Below, in pieces: positions 1 through 6,250 of a DNA stretch of 10,539 nucleotides. Below the pieces are notes generated by a model. That model saw nothing but the letters and a program-made list of their open reading frames with translations, was not told the DNA's origin and searched no databases. Source of the stretch: CAYOFK01 sp964403185. Its GTDB lineage: Bacteria; Bacteroidota; Bacteroidia; Bacteroidales; VadinHA17. The stretch covers positions 1 to 10,539 of the forward strand of contig CAYOFK010000110.1 of the NCBI GenBank assembly GCA_964403185.1, read 5' to 3'. A program made the position numbers and the translations under genes. Within the stretch, counting starts at the first letter, position 1; every line of letters starts with the position of its first letter.

Positions 1-21
1 TCGTTCAACACAAAGCACATA

Positions 22-37
22 TTTGGCTAAGGCCAAA
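22..37. repeat. Small hairpin downstream of the DUF418 gene
   Basis: TTTGGC (22-27) and GCCAAA (32-37) form a perfect 6-bp stem with a 4-nt loop. It lies about 50 nt past the stop codon of the minus-strand gene. No T-run follows on the minus strand, so it is at best a weak terminator or an mRNA 3'-end structure. Confidence 0.35.
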
Positions 38-51
38 AACGATGCTTAATT

Positions 52-66
52 GTTACCATGCGTTAA
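52..66 (-). repeat. Inverted 15-mer, copy on the 3' side of the DUF418 gene
   Basis: Read on the minus strand this is TTAACGCATGGTAAC. It matches TTAATGCATGGTAAC at 1380-1394 on the plus strand at 14 of 15 positions. The two copies are inverted and bracket the DUF418 gene, each reading outward from it. The matching is seen directly; that they mark the ends of a mobile or cassette-like unit is inference. Confidence 0.55.
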
Positions 67-84
67 TTACATCATTTAATCTGT

Positions 85-1311
85 TTAGTTATTTTGATAA
101 CGGATATTTATCCTTTTTTTATAAGTCAGGCTACGCCAAATCCATTCCAAGGGTCCAAATTTGAAATGTCTTAACCAGATATTGCTAAGAATAATTTGCG
201 ATACTAAGATAAGAATCGCAATACACGATGTAGGTAATAAACCGATTTTACCAATCAAATTAAAACCAAAATTGTAAAAAATAATAATCATAATAATAGT
301 CTGAAACAAGTAATTGCTCAGGGCCATTCTACCCACAGGAATTAAATACTTAAATGCTCTTCTTCCTATCGAAGTCTGGAAAATTTTGAATATGGAAGTT
401 ACATAGAAAACGCACATAAATATTTGGCCTGCTAATAATAAGAACTTAAAAAGAATATTAGAAAGAGTTGATGGGAACATATATGAGCTTCCACCAATTA
501 TTTTAGCTGAAAAAGTAGCCAGAAGACCTACGGTTAAACTGGTTATTAACAATAATGTTGATTTTGATTTTTTTGTAAACAATTCAATTGAAGCGAAATA
601 GTAACCAAGAAGAAAAATTCCAAGGAATTTAAAATAACCCCCTGATGGAATATAACCTAAGTATTTCCAGACAAGATTATGAATGTTTAAAAAGAATATG
701 TCTGCGATTGAACCATTCTGGAATGTACTTATAACTGCTTCACCAGTTTTATCTGGATAATGAACGTGTGCAATGGCAGTCGTGTTTTCAGGACTAGCAG
801 AACTCAAAGCCTCAGAAAATGGTAAGAGAGATAAATCGATTAAAAGTGGAAATAACAGGAAAAATAACGACCAGAGAATAAGATTCTTTGACTTGACATT
901 CCGGAATAAAATAAGGATAAAACCAAATATCGAATAGGCAAGTAAAATGTCTCCAAACCAAATTAAACTGTGCAAAAATCCTATCAATAACAGAAAAAAT
1001 AGCCTTCTTCGATATGTTTTTAAAAAATTAATAGAATCTTCTTTGTTCTTTTCATATTGAATATAAAACCCAACAGCAAAAAGAATTGAAAAGAGGGTGT
1101 AAAACTTTCCTGTGACTATGATATCTAAAAACGAATATAATTTTTCATCTAACTGAAAGTTAGTTATTTGTTTAAGTTCATCAAAGGGCATAAAAACGTA
1201 TCCGCTAAAAAATCCCATGTTCATGAAAATGATTCCAAGTAAAGCGAAACCTCGTAGGATGTCTAGAATTTCAATCCTTTGTTTCGGTTCTATTGGTTGA
1301 TTAGATGTCAT
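85..1311 (-). CDS. DUF418 (YeiB-family) multipass membrane protein
   Basis: This 408-residue protein matches the DUF418/YeiB family, inner-membrane proteins of poorly defined function, some proposed to act in transport. The family signature is visible at both ends. Near the N-terminus, ILDILRGFALLGI (15-27) is the typical opening with the first membrane segment. The C-terminal DUF418 domain has VGRMALSNYLFQ (326-337) and FGPLEWIWRSLTY (385-397). Several hydrophobic segments lie between (roughly 70-85, 103-136, 143-165, 226-245, 252-270, 286-310, 333-358, 360-380), so about ten membrane passes are likely. The ATG at 1311 places the family opening where expected, and TAA is at 85-87. The gene is visibly more AT-rich than the rest of the window, and inverted 15-mers flank it (52-66, 1380-1394), which hints at separate acquisition. 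The family call is firm; the substrate or reaction is unknown. Confidence 0.9.
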   Translation of the reverse strand: MTSNQPIEPKQRIEILDILRGFALLGIIFMNMGFFSGYVFMPFDELKQITNFQLDEKLYSFLDIIVTGKFYTLFSILFAVGFYIQYEKNKEDSINFLKTYRRRLFFLLLIGFLHSLIWFGDILLAYSIFGFILILFRNVKSKNLILWSLFFLLFPLLIDLSLLPFSEALSSASPENTTAIAHVHYPDKTGEAVISTFQNGSIADIFFLNIHNLVWKYLGYIPSGGYFKFLGIFLLGYYFASIELFTKKSKSTLLLITSLTVGLLATFSAKIIGGSSYMFPSTLSNILFKFLLLAGQIFMCVFYVTSIFKIFQTSIGRRAFKYLIPVGRMALSNYLFQTIIMIIIFYNFGFNLIGKIGLLPTSCIAILILVSQIILSNIWLRHFKFGPLEWIWRSLTYKKRINIRYQNN

Positions 1312-1379
1312 TAGTTCAATATTTTTTTTGAAAGAGAAATTATACTCATAACAAAAATTTCAATAGCGTGTTTTTGACC

Positions 1380-1534
1380 TTAATGCATGGTAACGGACGA
1401 CGGCTAAGCGCCGTTTCAATGGCGTTTCAGCCATTGTTCGGGGGAGTGCCTTCGGGCACGATACCGATGCGCTTAGCCGTCGTCCGTTCAGGGGGAGCCC
1501 GAAGGGATTCCCCTGAACGCCTTATATGCGTAAC
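1380..1534. repeat. Composite inverted-repeat element (REP/MITE-like)
   Basis: A GC-rich island in AT-rich DNA. Its backbone is a perfect 20-bp inverted repeat: arm 1392-1411 (AACGGACGACGG...) pairs exactly with 1469-1488. Inside are two further hairpins: CAATGGC (1417-1423) with GCCATTG (1430-1436), and GTGCC-TTCG-GGCAC (1446-1459), which has a stable cUUCGg tetraloop. The right arm overlaps a third hairpin, GTTCAGGGG (1486-1494) with CCCCTGAAC (1510-1518), which encloses CCC-GAA-GGG. The block is edged by related direct motifs, TTAATGCATGGTAAC (1380-1394) and TTATATGCGTAAC (1522-1534). This architecture fits a non-coding mobile or extragenic palindromic repeat. It lacks the inverted RYYYAAC/GTTRRRY core pair expected of an integron attC site. 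The structure is certain; the class is not. Confidence 0.75.
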
Positions 1535-1544
1535 AAATATACCG

Positions 1545-1578
1545 AATAACACCTAAATGTTATTGGATTACGTTAGGT
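1545..1578 (+). other. AT-rich nested hairpins with T-run (possible weak terminator)
   Basis: AATAACA (1545-1551) pairs with TGTTATT (1558-1564). Alternatively ACCTAA (1551-1556) pairs with TTAGGT (1573-1578), directly followed by TTTTTAT. The second form has a terminator-like shape on the plus strand, but no plus-strand gene lies upstream. It may belong to the adjacent repeat element. Confidence 0.3.
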
Positions 1579-1764
1579 TTTTATCTTTCTATCCTTTCTA
1601 TTCAGTACCCCCTGTGAGCTGTTACAATCCCCTTAATCACTTGCACAACAACCCATACAATAGCAATACATTGATACTACCCTTTCATAGGACCGCTCTT
1701 GGTTATTTCTTAATTGATCTCATTCATTCTAATGATGATGTAATCCCGTGTTACATAACCGGAA

Positions 1765-1781
1765 ATAACTCACAGAGTTAT
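1765..1781. promoter_or_regulatory. 17-bp dyad upstream of cysH (possible operator)
   Basis: ATAACTC (1765-1771), a 3-nt spacer and GAGTTAT (1775-1781) form a perfect dyad that ends 33 nt before the -7 box of cysH. The position would suit a regulator binding site for sulfur-responsive control. A chance palindrome in AT-rich DNA is also possible, and no known operator consensus is matched. Confidence 0.3.
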
Positions 1782-1814
1782 AACGGTAATTAACCGGGTT
1801 TCCAAATAATCAAC

Positions 1815-1822
1815 TATTTTTG
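1815..1822 (+). promoter_or_regulatory. Bacteroidota-type -7 promoter box for cysH
   Basis: TATTTTTG fits the Bacteroidota sigma-ABfr -7 consensus TAnnTTTG. It lies 27 nt before the ATG at 1850, leaving a short leader. No clear TTG/TTTG -33 box is seen about 19 nt upstream, so activity may depend on a regulator. The TTG inside this box (1820-1822) is in frame with cysH but is better read as promoter than as start codon. Confidence 0.5.
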
Positions 1823-1849
1823 CAGTGTACTATTGCACTGATCACAACC

Positions 1850-2563
1850 ATGAAACAGGAAGACATACGTGCATTAAATAAAAGGTTTGAAAAATTGTCA
1901 TCCCGGGAGGTGCTGGAGTTTTTCTTAAAGGAGTATGAGGGCAGGATTGCCCTGTCATCAAGTTTGGGAGCTGAAGATCAGGTGCTTACTCACATGGTTT
2001 CAGGTATCCCTCCGGTGCCCATGATCTTTACCCTGGATACCGGCCGGATGTTTCCGGAACAGTATGACCTGATACAAAAAACCAGGGACGTCCTGGATGT
2101 GAATGTGGAAGTGTTTTTCCCGGAAGCAAGCCAGGTGGAATCCATGGTCGGAGATAAAGGCATCAACCTGTTTTACGAAAGTGTTGAAAACAGAAAATTA
2201 TGCTGTCGTATCAGGAAAATAGAGCCCTTACAAAGAGCACTTAAAGGAGTGGATGTCTGGATAACCGGTGTCAGGGCTGACCAATCGGTTACGCGGATAA
2301 ATACAAGGCTTCTTGAATGGGATGATACCTATGATCTGCTGAAACTGAATCCATTGATCTTCTGGACCGGAGATCAGGTATGGGCGTACATCCGTGAGCA
2401 TGGCGTTCCGTACAATCCGCTCCACGACCAGGGATATCCGAGCATCGGATGCCAACCCTGTACCGGGCTTGTAAAGCCGGGCGAAGACCCAAGATCGGGC
2501 CGCTGGTGGTGGGAGCAACCTGAGAGCCGGGAGTGCGGATTACATGACAGGCCGAAAAAGTAA
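1850..2563 (+). CDS. cysH: Assimilatory adenylylsulfate (APS) reductase, [4Fe-4S] type
   Basis: Reduces adenylylsulfate to sulfite and AMP in the cytoplasm, with electrons from thioredoxin, during sulfate assimilation. Residue numbers count from the ATG at 1850 (237 aa). The nucleotide-binding start SSSLGAEDQ (36-44) and LDTGRMFPE (62-70) mark the PAPS-reductase fold. A Cys-Cys pair (118-119, in KLCCRIRKIEPL) and CQPC (201, 204) form the four-Cys set that binds [4Fe-4S]; this set separates APS reductases from E. coli-type PAPS reductases. ECGLH near the end (C229) carries the catalytic cysteine. There is no fused thioredoxin domain. An in-frame TTG at 1820 would add ten residues but falls within a likely -7 promoter box, so the ATG is preferred. 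The gene stands alone: no cysD, cysN or transporter gene is in the window. It is convergent with the J-domain gene, 65 bp apart, with no clear terminator between. Confidence 0.93.
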   Translation: MKQEDIRALNKRFEKLSSREVLEFFLKEYEGRIALSSSLGAEDQVLTHMVSGIPPVPMIFTLDTGRMFPEQYDLIQKTRDVLDVNVEVFFPEASQVESMVGDKGINLFYESVENRKLCCRIRKIEPLQRALKGVDVWITGVRADQSVTRINTRLLEWDDTYDLLKLNPLIFWTGDQVWAYIREHGVPYNPLHDQGYPSIGCQPCTGLVKPGEDPRSGRWWWEQPESRECGLHDRPKK

Positions 2564-2628
2564 ATTGTTACTATTGAATTTTGGTATCCGTTGCTGCATT
2601 ACGGAAATCAGGGGAGTTTTCTCAGAGT

Positions 2629-3186
2629 TCAGTCCAGCCGGGCTTTCCGGTTTCTGTTTCTTATGCTTGAAACCGAGAATGAAATAAAAAGAACGCCGAT
2701 AATTACCAGAAAAAAGGTGACCACGATATGGTCGGCTTCAATGCCTTTGAAATTTGCTTCCACCTTCAGACCAATCCCCGCACCGATAATGATCAGAATT
2801 CCAATGGAAATGCTTGCATAGTCGTAAAAGGTGAAAATAATTTGAGAGGTTTTATAGATGGGGGATTTTCTGAACTCTTCAAATTTTTTCCTGGCTTCCG
2901 TTGTGGCTCTGGCCCGGGCTTTCATGCGTTCGCGCCGCATCCATTGCCTGAACAATTCTTCACGCGTTTTGGGATCGATGGGCGCCGACTTCGGTATCGG
3001 TGGCTGCGTCCTGAGCCTGATCAGGATCTCATAGGCTTCGTTCACAAGGATGAACTTCTCCTGAGCATCAGGTTGCTGATTAAGGTCGGGGTGGTACTTT
3101 TTGGCCAGTTTCCTGTATGCGGCTTTTATATCCTGAATGCCGGCACGTTCAGGGATCCCGAGAATTTTATAGTATTGCAGAGACAT
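2629..3186 (-). CDS. J-domain (DnaJ-like) membrane-anchored co-chaperone
   Basis: A 185-residue protein whose N-terminus is a complete J domain (about 3-60): YYKILGI, then KAAYRKLAKKYHPDLN with the HPD motif at 32-34, then FILVNEAYEIL. The J domain stimulates the ATPase of DnaK-type Hsp70. No Gly/Phe region, zinc centre or C-terminal substrate-binding domain follows, so this is a type III J protein. A strongly charged Arg/Lys-rich linker (71-107) leads to two hydrophobic segments, about 123-142 and 152-173, and a basic tail (RNRNRKARLD). The likely role is to recruit Hsp70 to the cytoplasmic face of the inner membrane; the client is unknown. It starts with ATG at 3186, 72 bp downstream of the methyltransferase stop, so the two minus-strand genes may be cotranscribed. 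The J domain is certain; the cellular role is inferred. Confidence 0.92.
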   Translation of the reverse strand: MSLQYYKILGIPERAGIQDIKAAYRKLAKKYHPDLNQQPDAQEKFILVNEAYEILIRLRTQPPIPKSAPIDPKTREELFRQWMRRERMKARARATTEARKKFEEFRKSPIYKTSQIIFTFYDYASISIGILIIIGAGIGLKVEANFKGIEADHIVVTFFLVIIGVLFISFSVSSIRNRNRKARLD

Positions 3187-3258
3187 TTTTTGCTGTTAGG
3201 AAATAAGGTATCATGTATTTACCCGACTAAGGTAAAATTAAGGAAATATCCCGGAGCT

Positions 3259-4074
3259 TTATGATACTGAATATGTATTTTTCCGGCTGATAAGATAATA
3301 TGCTGAAGTTATAAATAATTCCCTGAACAGGGGCAGGGTTCCGATCAGAGGAGTCAGCCTGCGAACCTTTAATCCGAATTTGTAGCTGTAAATGGGTGGG
3401 ATGAGATAAAACCGGCGTTTCCGAATCTCATAATTCTCCTTTTTCAGTATTCTTTCAAACCTGTGTATGGAAATGCCGGTTTCCCTGATCTCCATTAGCC
3501 CCTCATTTTGTGCCTGGTGTTTATTGAACCATTGGAGTATTTTTTTATAAACAGCCATGGGCAGAAGGTGGAACCAGGGGGTTCTGGCCAACACTTTATT
3601 AAAGCACATTTGCTGATGGCCTCCGAAAGGCATGTACCAGGAGGGAAATCCGAGAAATATCAGGCCATCAGGTTTGAGAAACAATTTCAACCTGTGCATT
3701 AGTTTCCCCTGGTCAGGGATGTGTTCCAGGACGTCTTTCAGGAAAATCAAGCCGAATTTTTCTTCATCTGTCGATGGGATTTCCAGGTCATAAATATCTT
3801 TTGTGATAAACCGGATCTTTCCTGTTTCAACCTCCTTTTTACAAAATTCATTCGCCAGGGCAACCCGTGAAGGACTCAATTCCACTCCTGTGCAGTCATA
3901 ACCCGCCTCGGCAAAAGGCTTCAGATTGCCGCCTTCACCCGATCCTATCTCCAGGATGCGCGCCGGAGGTTCCAATCCGGTGTTTTTTGAAACAAACGGC
4001 AGGATGGAATGCCGTGCATTTTTATACTGGATCAGGTGGTAAGCGGTTTTATCTTTATGAAAGTCGTAAACCAA
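3259..4074 (-). CDS. Class I SAM-dependent methyltransferase
   Basis: A 271-residue protein with a Rossmann-type methyltransferase fold. Motif I is ILEIGSGEGG (40-49), the acidic residue after strand 2 is E65 in GVELSPSR, the TKDIYDL region (91-97) follows, and LIFLKDVLEHIPD (109-121) is the post-I block typical of Methyltransf_11/23 proteins. The C-terminal part (about 145-260) is family-specific and rich in aromatic residues (WYMPFGGHQQMCF, RRFYLIPPIYSYKFGLK). The substrate cannot be assigned; proteins of this type often modify lipids, quinones or surface glycans. The reading frame begins with TTG at 4074. The next in-frame Met is inside the domain (residue 126), and VYDFHKDK looks like a natural N-terminus, so TTG is the best available start. 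The gene precedes the J-domain gene on the same strand. There is no link to the rnf operon beyond proximity. Confidence 0.88.
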   Translation of the reverse strand: MVYDFHKDKTAYHLIQYKNARHSILPFVSKNTGLEPPARILEIGSGEGGNLKPFAEAGYDCTGVELSPSRVALANEFCKKEVETGKIRFITKDIYDLEIPSTDEEKFGLIFLKDVLEHIPDQGKLMHRLKLFLKPDGLIFLGFPSWYMPFGGHQQMCFNKVLARTPWFHLLPMAVYKKILQWFNKHQAQNEGLMEIRETGISIHRFERILKKENYEIRKRRFYLIPPIYSYKFGLKVRRLTPLIGTLPLFRELFITSAYYLISRKNTYSVS

Positions 4075-4240
4075 ATTTTTTTTACATAGTGATCTGACGT
4101 AAAGATATTAAAACAATAAGACCCGGCATGCGGGCCTGCTGAGTTTTGCCACGGAACAGCTAAGGAAGAGGTAGATCTGTAATTTTTTTTTCGTGATTGT
4201 GTCGACCTTTCAGGGCTTATTTCAAATATTAATTCCCTGG

Positions 4241-4326
4241 CTCAGGGTTTCGTTTCACTGCACCCTGAGTTGTTACATTACGGGGCGTTGCCCCTTCAGA
4301 AATATAAAGCCAGAGAACCGCCTGGC
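4241..4326. repeat. Triple-hairpin palindromic cluster
   Basis: Three stems in a row. CTCAGGGT (4241-4248) pairs with ACCCTGAG (4262-4269). GGGGC (4282-4286) pairs with GCCCC (4290-4294) over a GTT loop. GCCAG (4309-4313) pairs with CTGGC (4322-4326). The last runs into the 65-bp repeat copy A, so cluster and repeat may be one element. It resembles extragenic palindromic repeats; no coding role is visible. Confidence 0.6.
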
Positions 4327-4380
4327 GATTAAGCTCACCGCTCAGTAGTTAACAGATTTAATCGCTTTTGATACACCCCC
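4316..4380 (-). repeat. 65-bp dispersed repeat, copy A (IS-end-like)
   Basis: Read on the minus strand from 4380 it begins GGGGGTGTATCAAAAGCG and ends CGCCAGGCGGTT. It aligns over its whole length with 10406-10472 on the plus strand: 24 of the first 30 bases match, TACTGA is shared in the middle, and the last 12 bases are identical, with small gaps between. The tip GGGG(G/C)TGTATCAAAAG resembles the terminal inverted repeat of an insertion sequence. No transposase and no opposite end is seen nearby, so this is probably a solo remnant. The homology is seen directly; the IS origin is inferred. Confidence 0.6.
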
Positions 4381-4502
4381 TTTTTTATTTCTAATACGAA
4401 AATTATAATACATATCGGGAATGTTTAATTATTATCGGTTAACTTTAAATGCAGCCCTTCTAATTGCGGAAAAGAGGAGGTTGAATGGATATTGGAGAGC
4501 CA

Positions 4503-5075
4503 CTAAACGATGCCGGTGAATCCCATAAAGGCCATGGCCAGAAGACCTGCCACCACAAAGGCCACCGGAACCCCTTTCATGGCATTTGGAATTTCAGTAA
4601 GATCCAGCTGTTCCCTGATACTGGAAAAAATAACCAAAGCAAGGCCGAATCCAAATGCGCTGGCCGCGGCAAAAACAACGCCTTCCAGGAGGTTGTAATT
4701 GTTTTGTATGGTAAGAATGGCCACTCCAAGAATGGCGCAATTTGTTGTGATCAATGGCAGGTAGATGCCCAGGGCCTGAAACAGGGCCGGACTCACTTTC
4801 TTAAGAATGATCTCCACCAGTTGAACTAAAAAAGCAATAACCAGGATGAAGGTAATGGTCTGCATGAATGCAATGCCAAAAGCATTGAGTATATAGTTCT
4901 GGATCAGGTAGGTTACAATAGTGGCCAGAACCATAACAAACATCACTGCTCCGGACATTCCAACGGCAGTATCCACTTTGTTGGAAACACCAATGAAAGG
5001 ACAGATCCCCAGAAATTTCATGAGAACAATATTGTTGACAAATACTGCGGATATGATGATGATGATATATTCCAT
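4503..5075 (-). CDS. rnfA: Rnf complex membrane subunit RnfA
   Basis: A 190-residue multipass inner-membrane protein, last gene of the operon. RnfA and RnfE are paralogues that insert in opposite orientation and form the core through which electrons cross the membrane. Family features are clear: FVNNIVLMKFLGICPFIGVS (12-31) with Cys25, and LITTNCAILG (108-117) with Cys113. The equivalent half-membrane cysteines in RnfA/RnfE and in NqrD/NqrE bind a shared Fe-S centre in structures of these complexes. About six hydrophobic segments fill the rest. Length is usual for the family. It starts with ATG at 5075, 12 bp after the rnfE stop, without a visible Shine-Dalgarno sequence, and ends with TAG at 4503-4505. 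Nothing appears broken. Confidence 0.96.
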   Translation of the reverse strand: MEYIIIIISAVFVNNIVLMKFLGICPFIGVSNKVDTAVGMSGAVMFVMVLATIVTYLIQNYILNAFGIAFMQTITFILVIAFLVQLVEIILKKVSPALFQALGIYLPLITTNCAILGVAILTIQNNYNLLEGVVFAAASAFGFGLALVIFSSIREQLDLTEIPNAMKGVPVAFVVAGLLAMAFMGFTGIV

Positions 5076-5087
5076 GAGGCTGTATTT

Positions 5088-5675
5088 TTAAGCGGATTTT
5101 GAATTGATTTTTTGCATCAGCATGATTAGGTATCCCAGTGCGATGAAGGCTCCGGGAGCCAGAACAAAGAGCAGCATGCCATCTCCCTCAATGAATTTGA
5201 TCCCAAAAATGGAACCGCTGCCCAGTATTTCCCTGACCCCGCCGAGCATGACAAGAGCCATGGTGAATCCCAGGCCCATACCCGTGCCGTCAACTAAAGA
5301 GTTCCACAGGGTGTTTTTTGATGCAAAAGCTTCAGAACGCCCAAGCACCAGGCAGTTGACCACAATCAGCGGGATAAACAAGCCCAATGCATCGAACAAA
5401 GCCGGGACATATGCCTGCATAATGAGCTCAACAATGGTTACAAATGATGCAATGATGACAATAAATGAAGGGATCCTGACTTTATCAGGAATGAAGTCTT
5501 TTATGAGTGAAACAACAATGTTACTCATGATCAGCACAAAGGTTGTGGCAATGCCCATTCCCATGCCATTGATAGCGCTGGTGGTGGTTCCAAGAACAGG
5601 ACACAATCCAAGAAACAACACAAAAACGGCATTTTCCCTGATGAAACCCTTGGTAAAATTTTTCATTTGATTCAT
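5088..5675 (-). CDS. rnfE: Rnf complex membrane subunit RnfE
   Basis: A 195-residue multipass membrane subunit, paralogue of RnfA. LGLCPVLGTTTSA (23-35) with Cys25 and VVNCLVLGRSEAFAS (105-119) with Cys108 are the conserved half-membrane motifs that complete the Fe-S site with RnfA. About six hydrophobic segments are visible, and VDGTGMGLGFTMALVMLGGVREILG (128-152) is typical of the RnfE/NqrD group. The start ATG at 5675 overlaps the rnfG stop as ATGA, which implies translational coupling. AAGGAGG (plus-strand 5682-5688), six bases before this ATG, decides the start over the second ATG at 5666. Together with its neighbours it forms the ion-translocating ferredoxin:NAD+ oxidoreductase. Confidence 0.96.
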   Translation of the reverse strand: MNQMKNFTKGFIRENAVFVLFLGLCPVLGTTTSAINGMGMGIATTFVLIMSNIVVSLIKDFIPDKVRIPSFIVIIASFVTIVELIMQAYVPALFDALGLFIPLIVVNCLVLGRSEAFASKNTLWNSLVDGTGMGLGFTMALVMLGGVREILGSGSIFGIKFIEGDGMLLFVLAPGAFIALGYLIMLMQKINSKSA

Positions 5676-6250
5676 TTCTGACCTCCTTGGGTATAAGCGT
5701 TGTAAGCTCTTATAACGGCTTCACAAAAAGCACGGGATGTGATGGTGGATGCCGTAATTGCATCAACATCCCCACCATCTTTTGTTACGGTCATGTCAAA
5801 GTTGTCCGGATGTTTTCCCTGGAACTGTACAGACCAATCGGACTTTTTCCGTTCTATCTTATCACCCAGGCCGGGAGTTTCTTTATGTTCCAGTACGGCT
5901 ACTTCGTTAATAGTGCCGTCCGGCAGTATTCCGACCATGATCCTGATCAATCCTGAAAACCCCTGATTGGTAAAGGTTTGCACAGCTGTGCCGACAAGTG
6001 AGTCGTTTTGCCTGGCAGGATAAAAGTACAGTGTATCGCCATCCATGGGCATTTTATATTCTTCTTCATTTGGTTGATTATCAAACCCGGGGACGACCTT
6101 TGCAATAGCCTCAACTTTCTTTTTCAGTTTGGCAGCTGCAATAGGTTCCTTGGTTAACTGGTACACAAATCCAAGAGCGGTAGAGGCTCCGAATGTGACT
6201 GCAATCAATGCCACCAGCATGTTTTTTAATGTTGATTCCTTTTTAGCCAT
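5672..6250 (-). CDS. rnfG: Rnf complex subunit RnfG (covalent FMN)
   Basis: The periplasm-facing flavoprotein of Rnf. From the ATG at 6250 it is 192 residues. One N-terminal membrane segment (about 9-31) is followed by an FMN-binding domain with FSGLIRIMVGILPDG and LEHKETPGLGDKI. The covalent flavin site near the C-terminus reads DAITASTITSR, where the family usually has S-G-A-T. The presumed FMN-bearing residue is the Thr of T-A-S-T (residue 169 from this start). The Gly-to-Ala change is, as far as I recall, common in Bacteroidota RnfG. An upstream in-frame TTG at 6268 would add six residues (MGRNLK), but GGGGAGGA (6259-6266), eight bases before the ATG, shows the true start. It overlaps rnfD by 8 bp and rnfE by 4 bp, so D, G and E are likely coupled in translation. 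Confidence 0.94.
   Translation of the reverse strand: MAKKESTLKNMLVALIAVTFGASTALGFVYQLTKEPIAAAKLKKKVEAIAKVVPGFDNQPNEEEYKMPMDGDTLYFYPARQNDSLVGTAVQTFTNQGFSGLIRIMVGILPDGTINEVAVLEHKETPGLGDKIERKKSDWSVQFQGKHPDNFDMTVTKDGGDVDAITASTITSRAFCEAVIRAYNAYTQGGQK
5682..5688 (-). promoter_or_regulatory. Strong Shine-Dalgarno of rnfE
   Basis: AAGGAGG on the minus strand lies six bases upstream of the rnfE ATG, inside the end of rnfG. It stands out because most genes in this window, as usual in Bacteroidota, lack a visible Shine-Dalgarno. It supports the start at 5675. Confidence 0.7.

Larger units (their letters stand above)
1312..1849. other. Gene-free region between the DUF418 gene and cysH
   Basis: This 538-bp stretch separates divergent genes. 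It holds the composite inverted-repeat element (1380-1534), a small AT-rich hairpin pair (1545-1578), a 17-bp dyad (1765-1781) and the cysH -7 box (1815-1822). The reading frames at 1368-1556 and 1557-1793 have no recognisable domain. The first is made of hairpin arms and the second has an irregular composition, so neither is called as a gene. I see nothing else in 1580-1760 beyond AT-rich, low-information sequence. Confidence 0.7.
4075..4502. other. Gene-free region between the methyltransferase gene and rnfA
   Basis: This 428-bp stretch contains a T9 run (4183-4191), a short CCCG/CGGG hairpin (4122-4134), the hairpin cluster (4241-4326) and the 65-bp repeat copy A (4316-4380). The 3' trailer of the rnf mRNA would extend into 4502-4380, where I find no strong hairpin plus T-run, so no terminator is called for the operon. 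No convincing promoter for the methyltransferase is seen. The reading frame at 4485-4829 is an antisense shadow of rnfA. Confidence 0.65.

Noticed and set aside
1380..1534. Integron attC site
   Set aside because: The fold is attC-like in size, but the inverted RYYYAAC/GTTRRRY core sites are missing at its ends and no integrase gene is present.
1368..1556. 62-residue plus-strand open frame
   Set aside because: It is built almost entirely from the arms of the composite inverted repeat and shows no domain or ribosome binding site.
1557..1793. 78-residue plus-strand open frame
   Set aside because: Composition is unlike the real proteins here (rich in Asn, Tyr, Pro and His), no family is recognised, and it lies in AT-rich intergenic DNA.
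5104..5670. 188-residue plus-strand open frame
   Set aside because: It is exactly antisense to rnfE, whose protein family is certain; the frame is a coding shadow.
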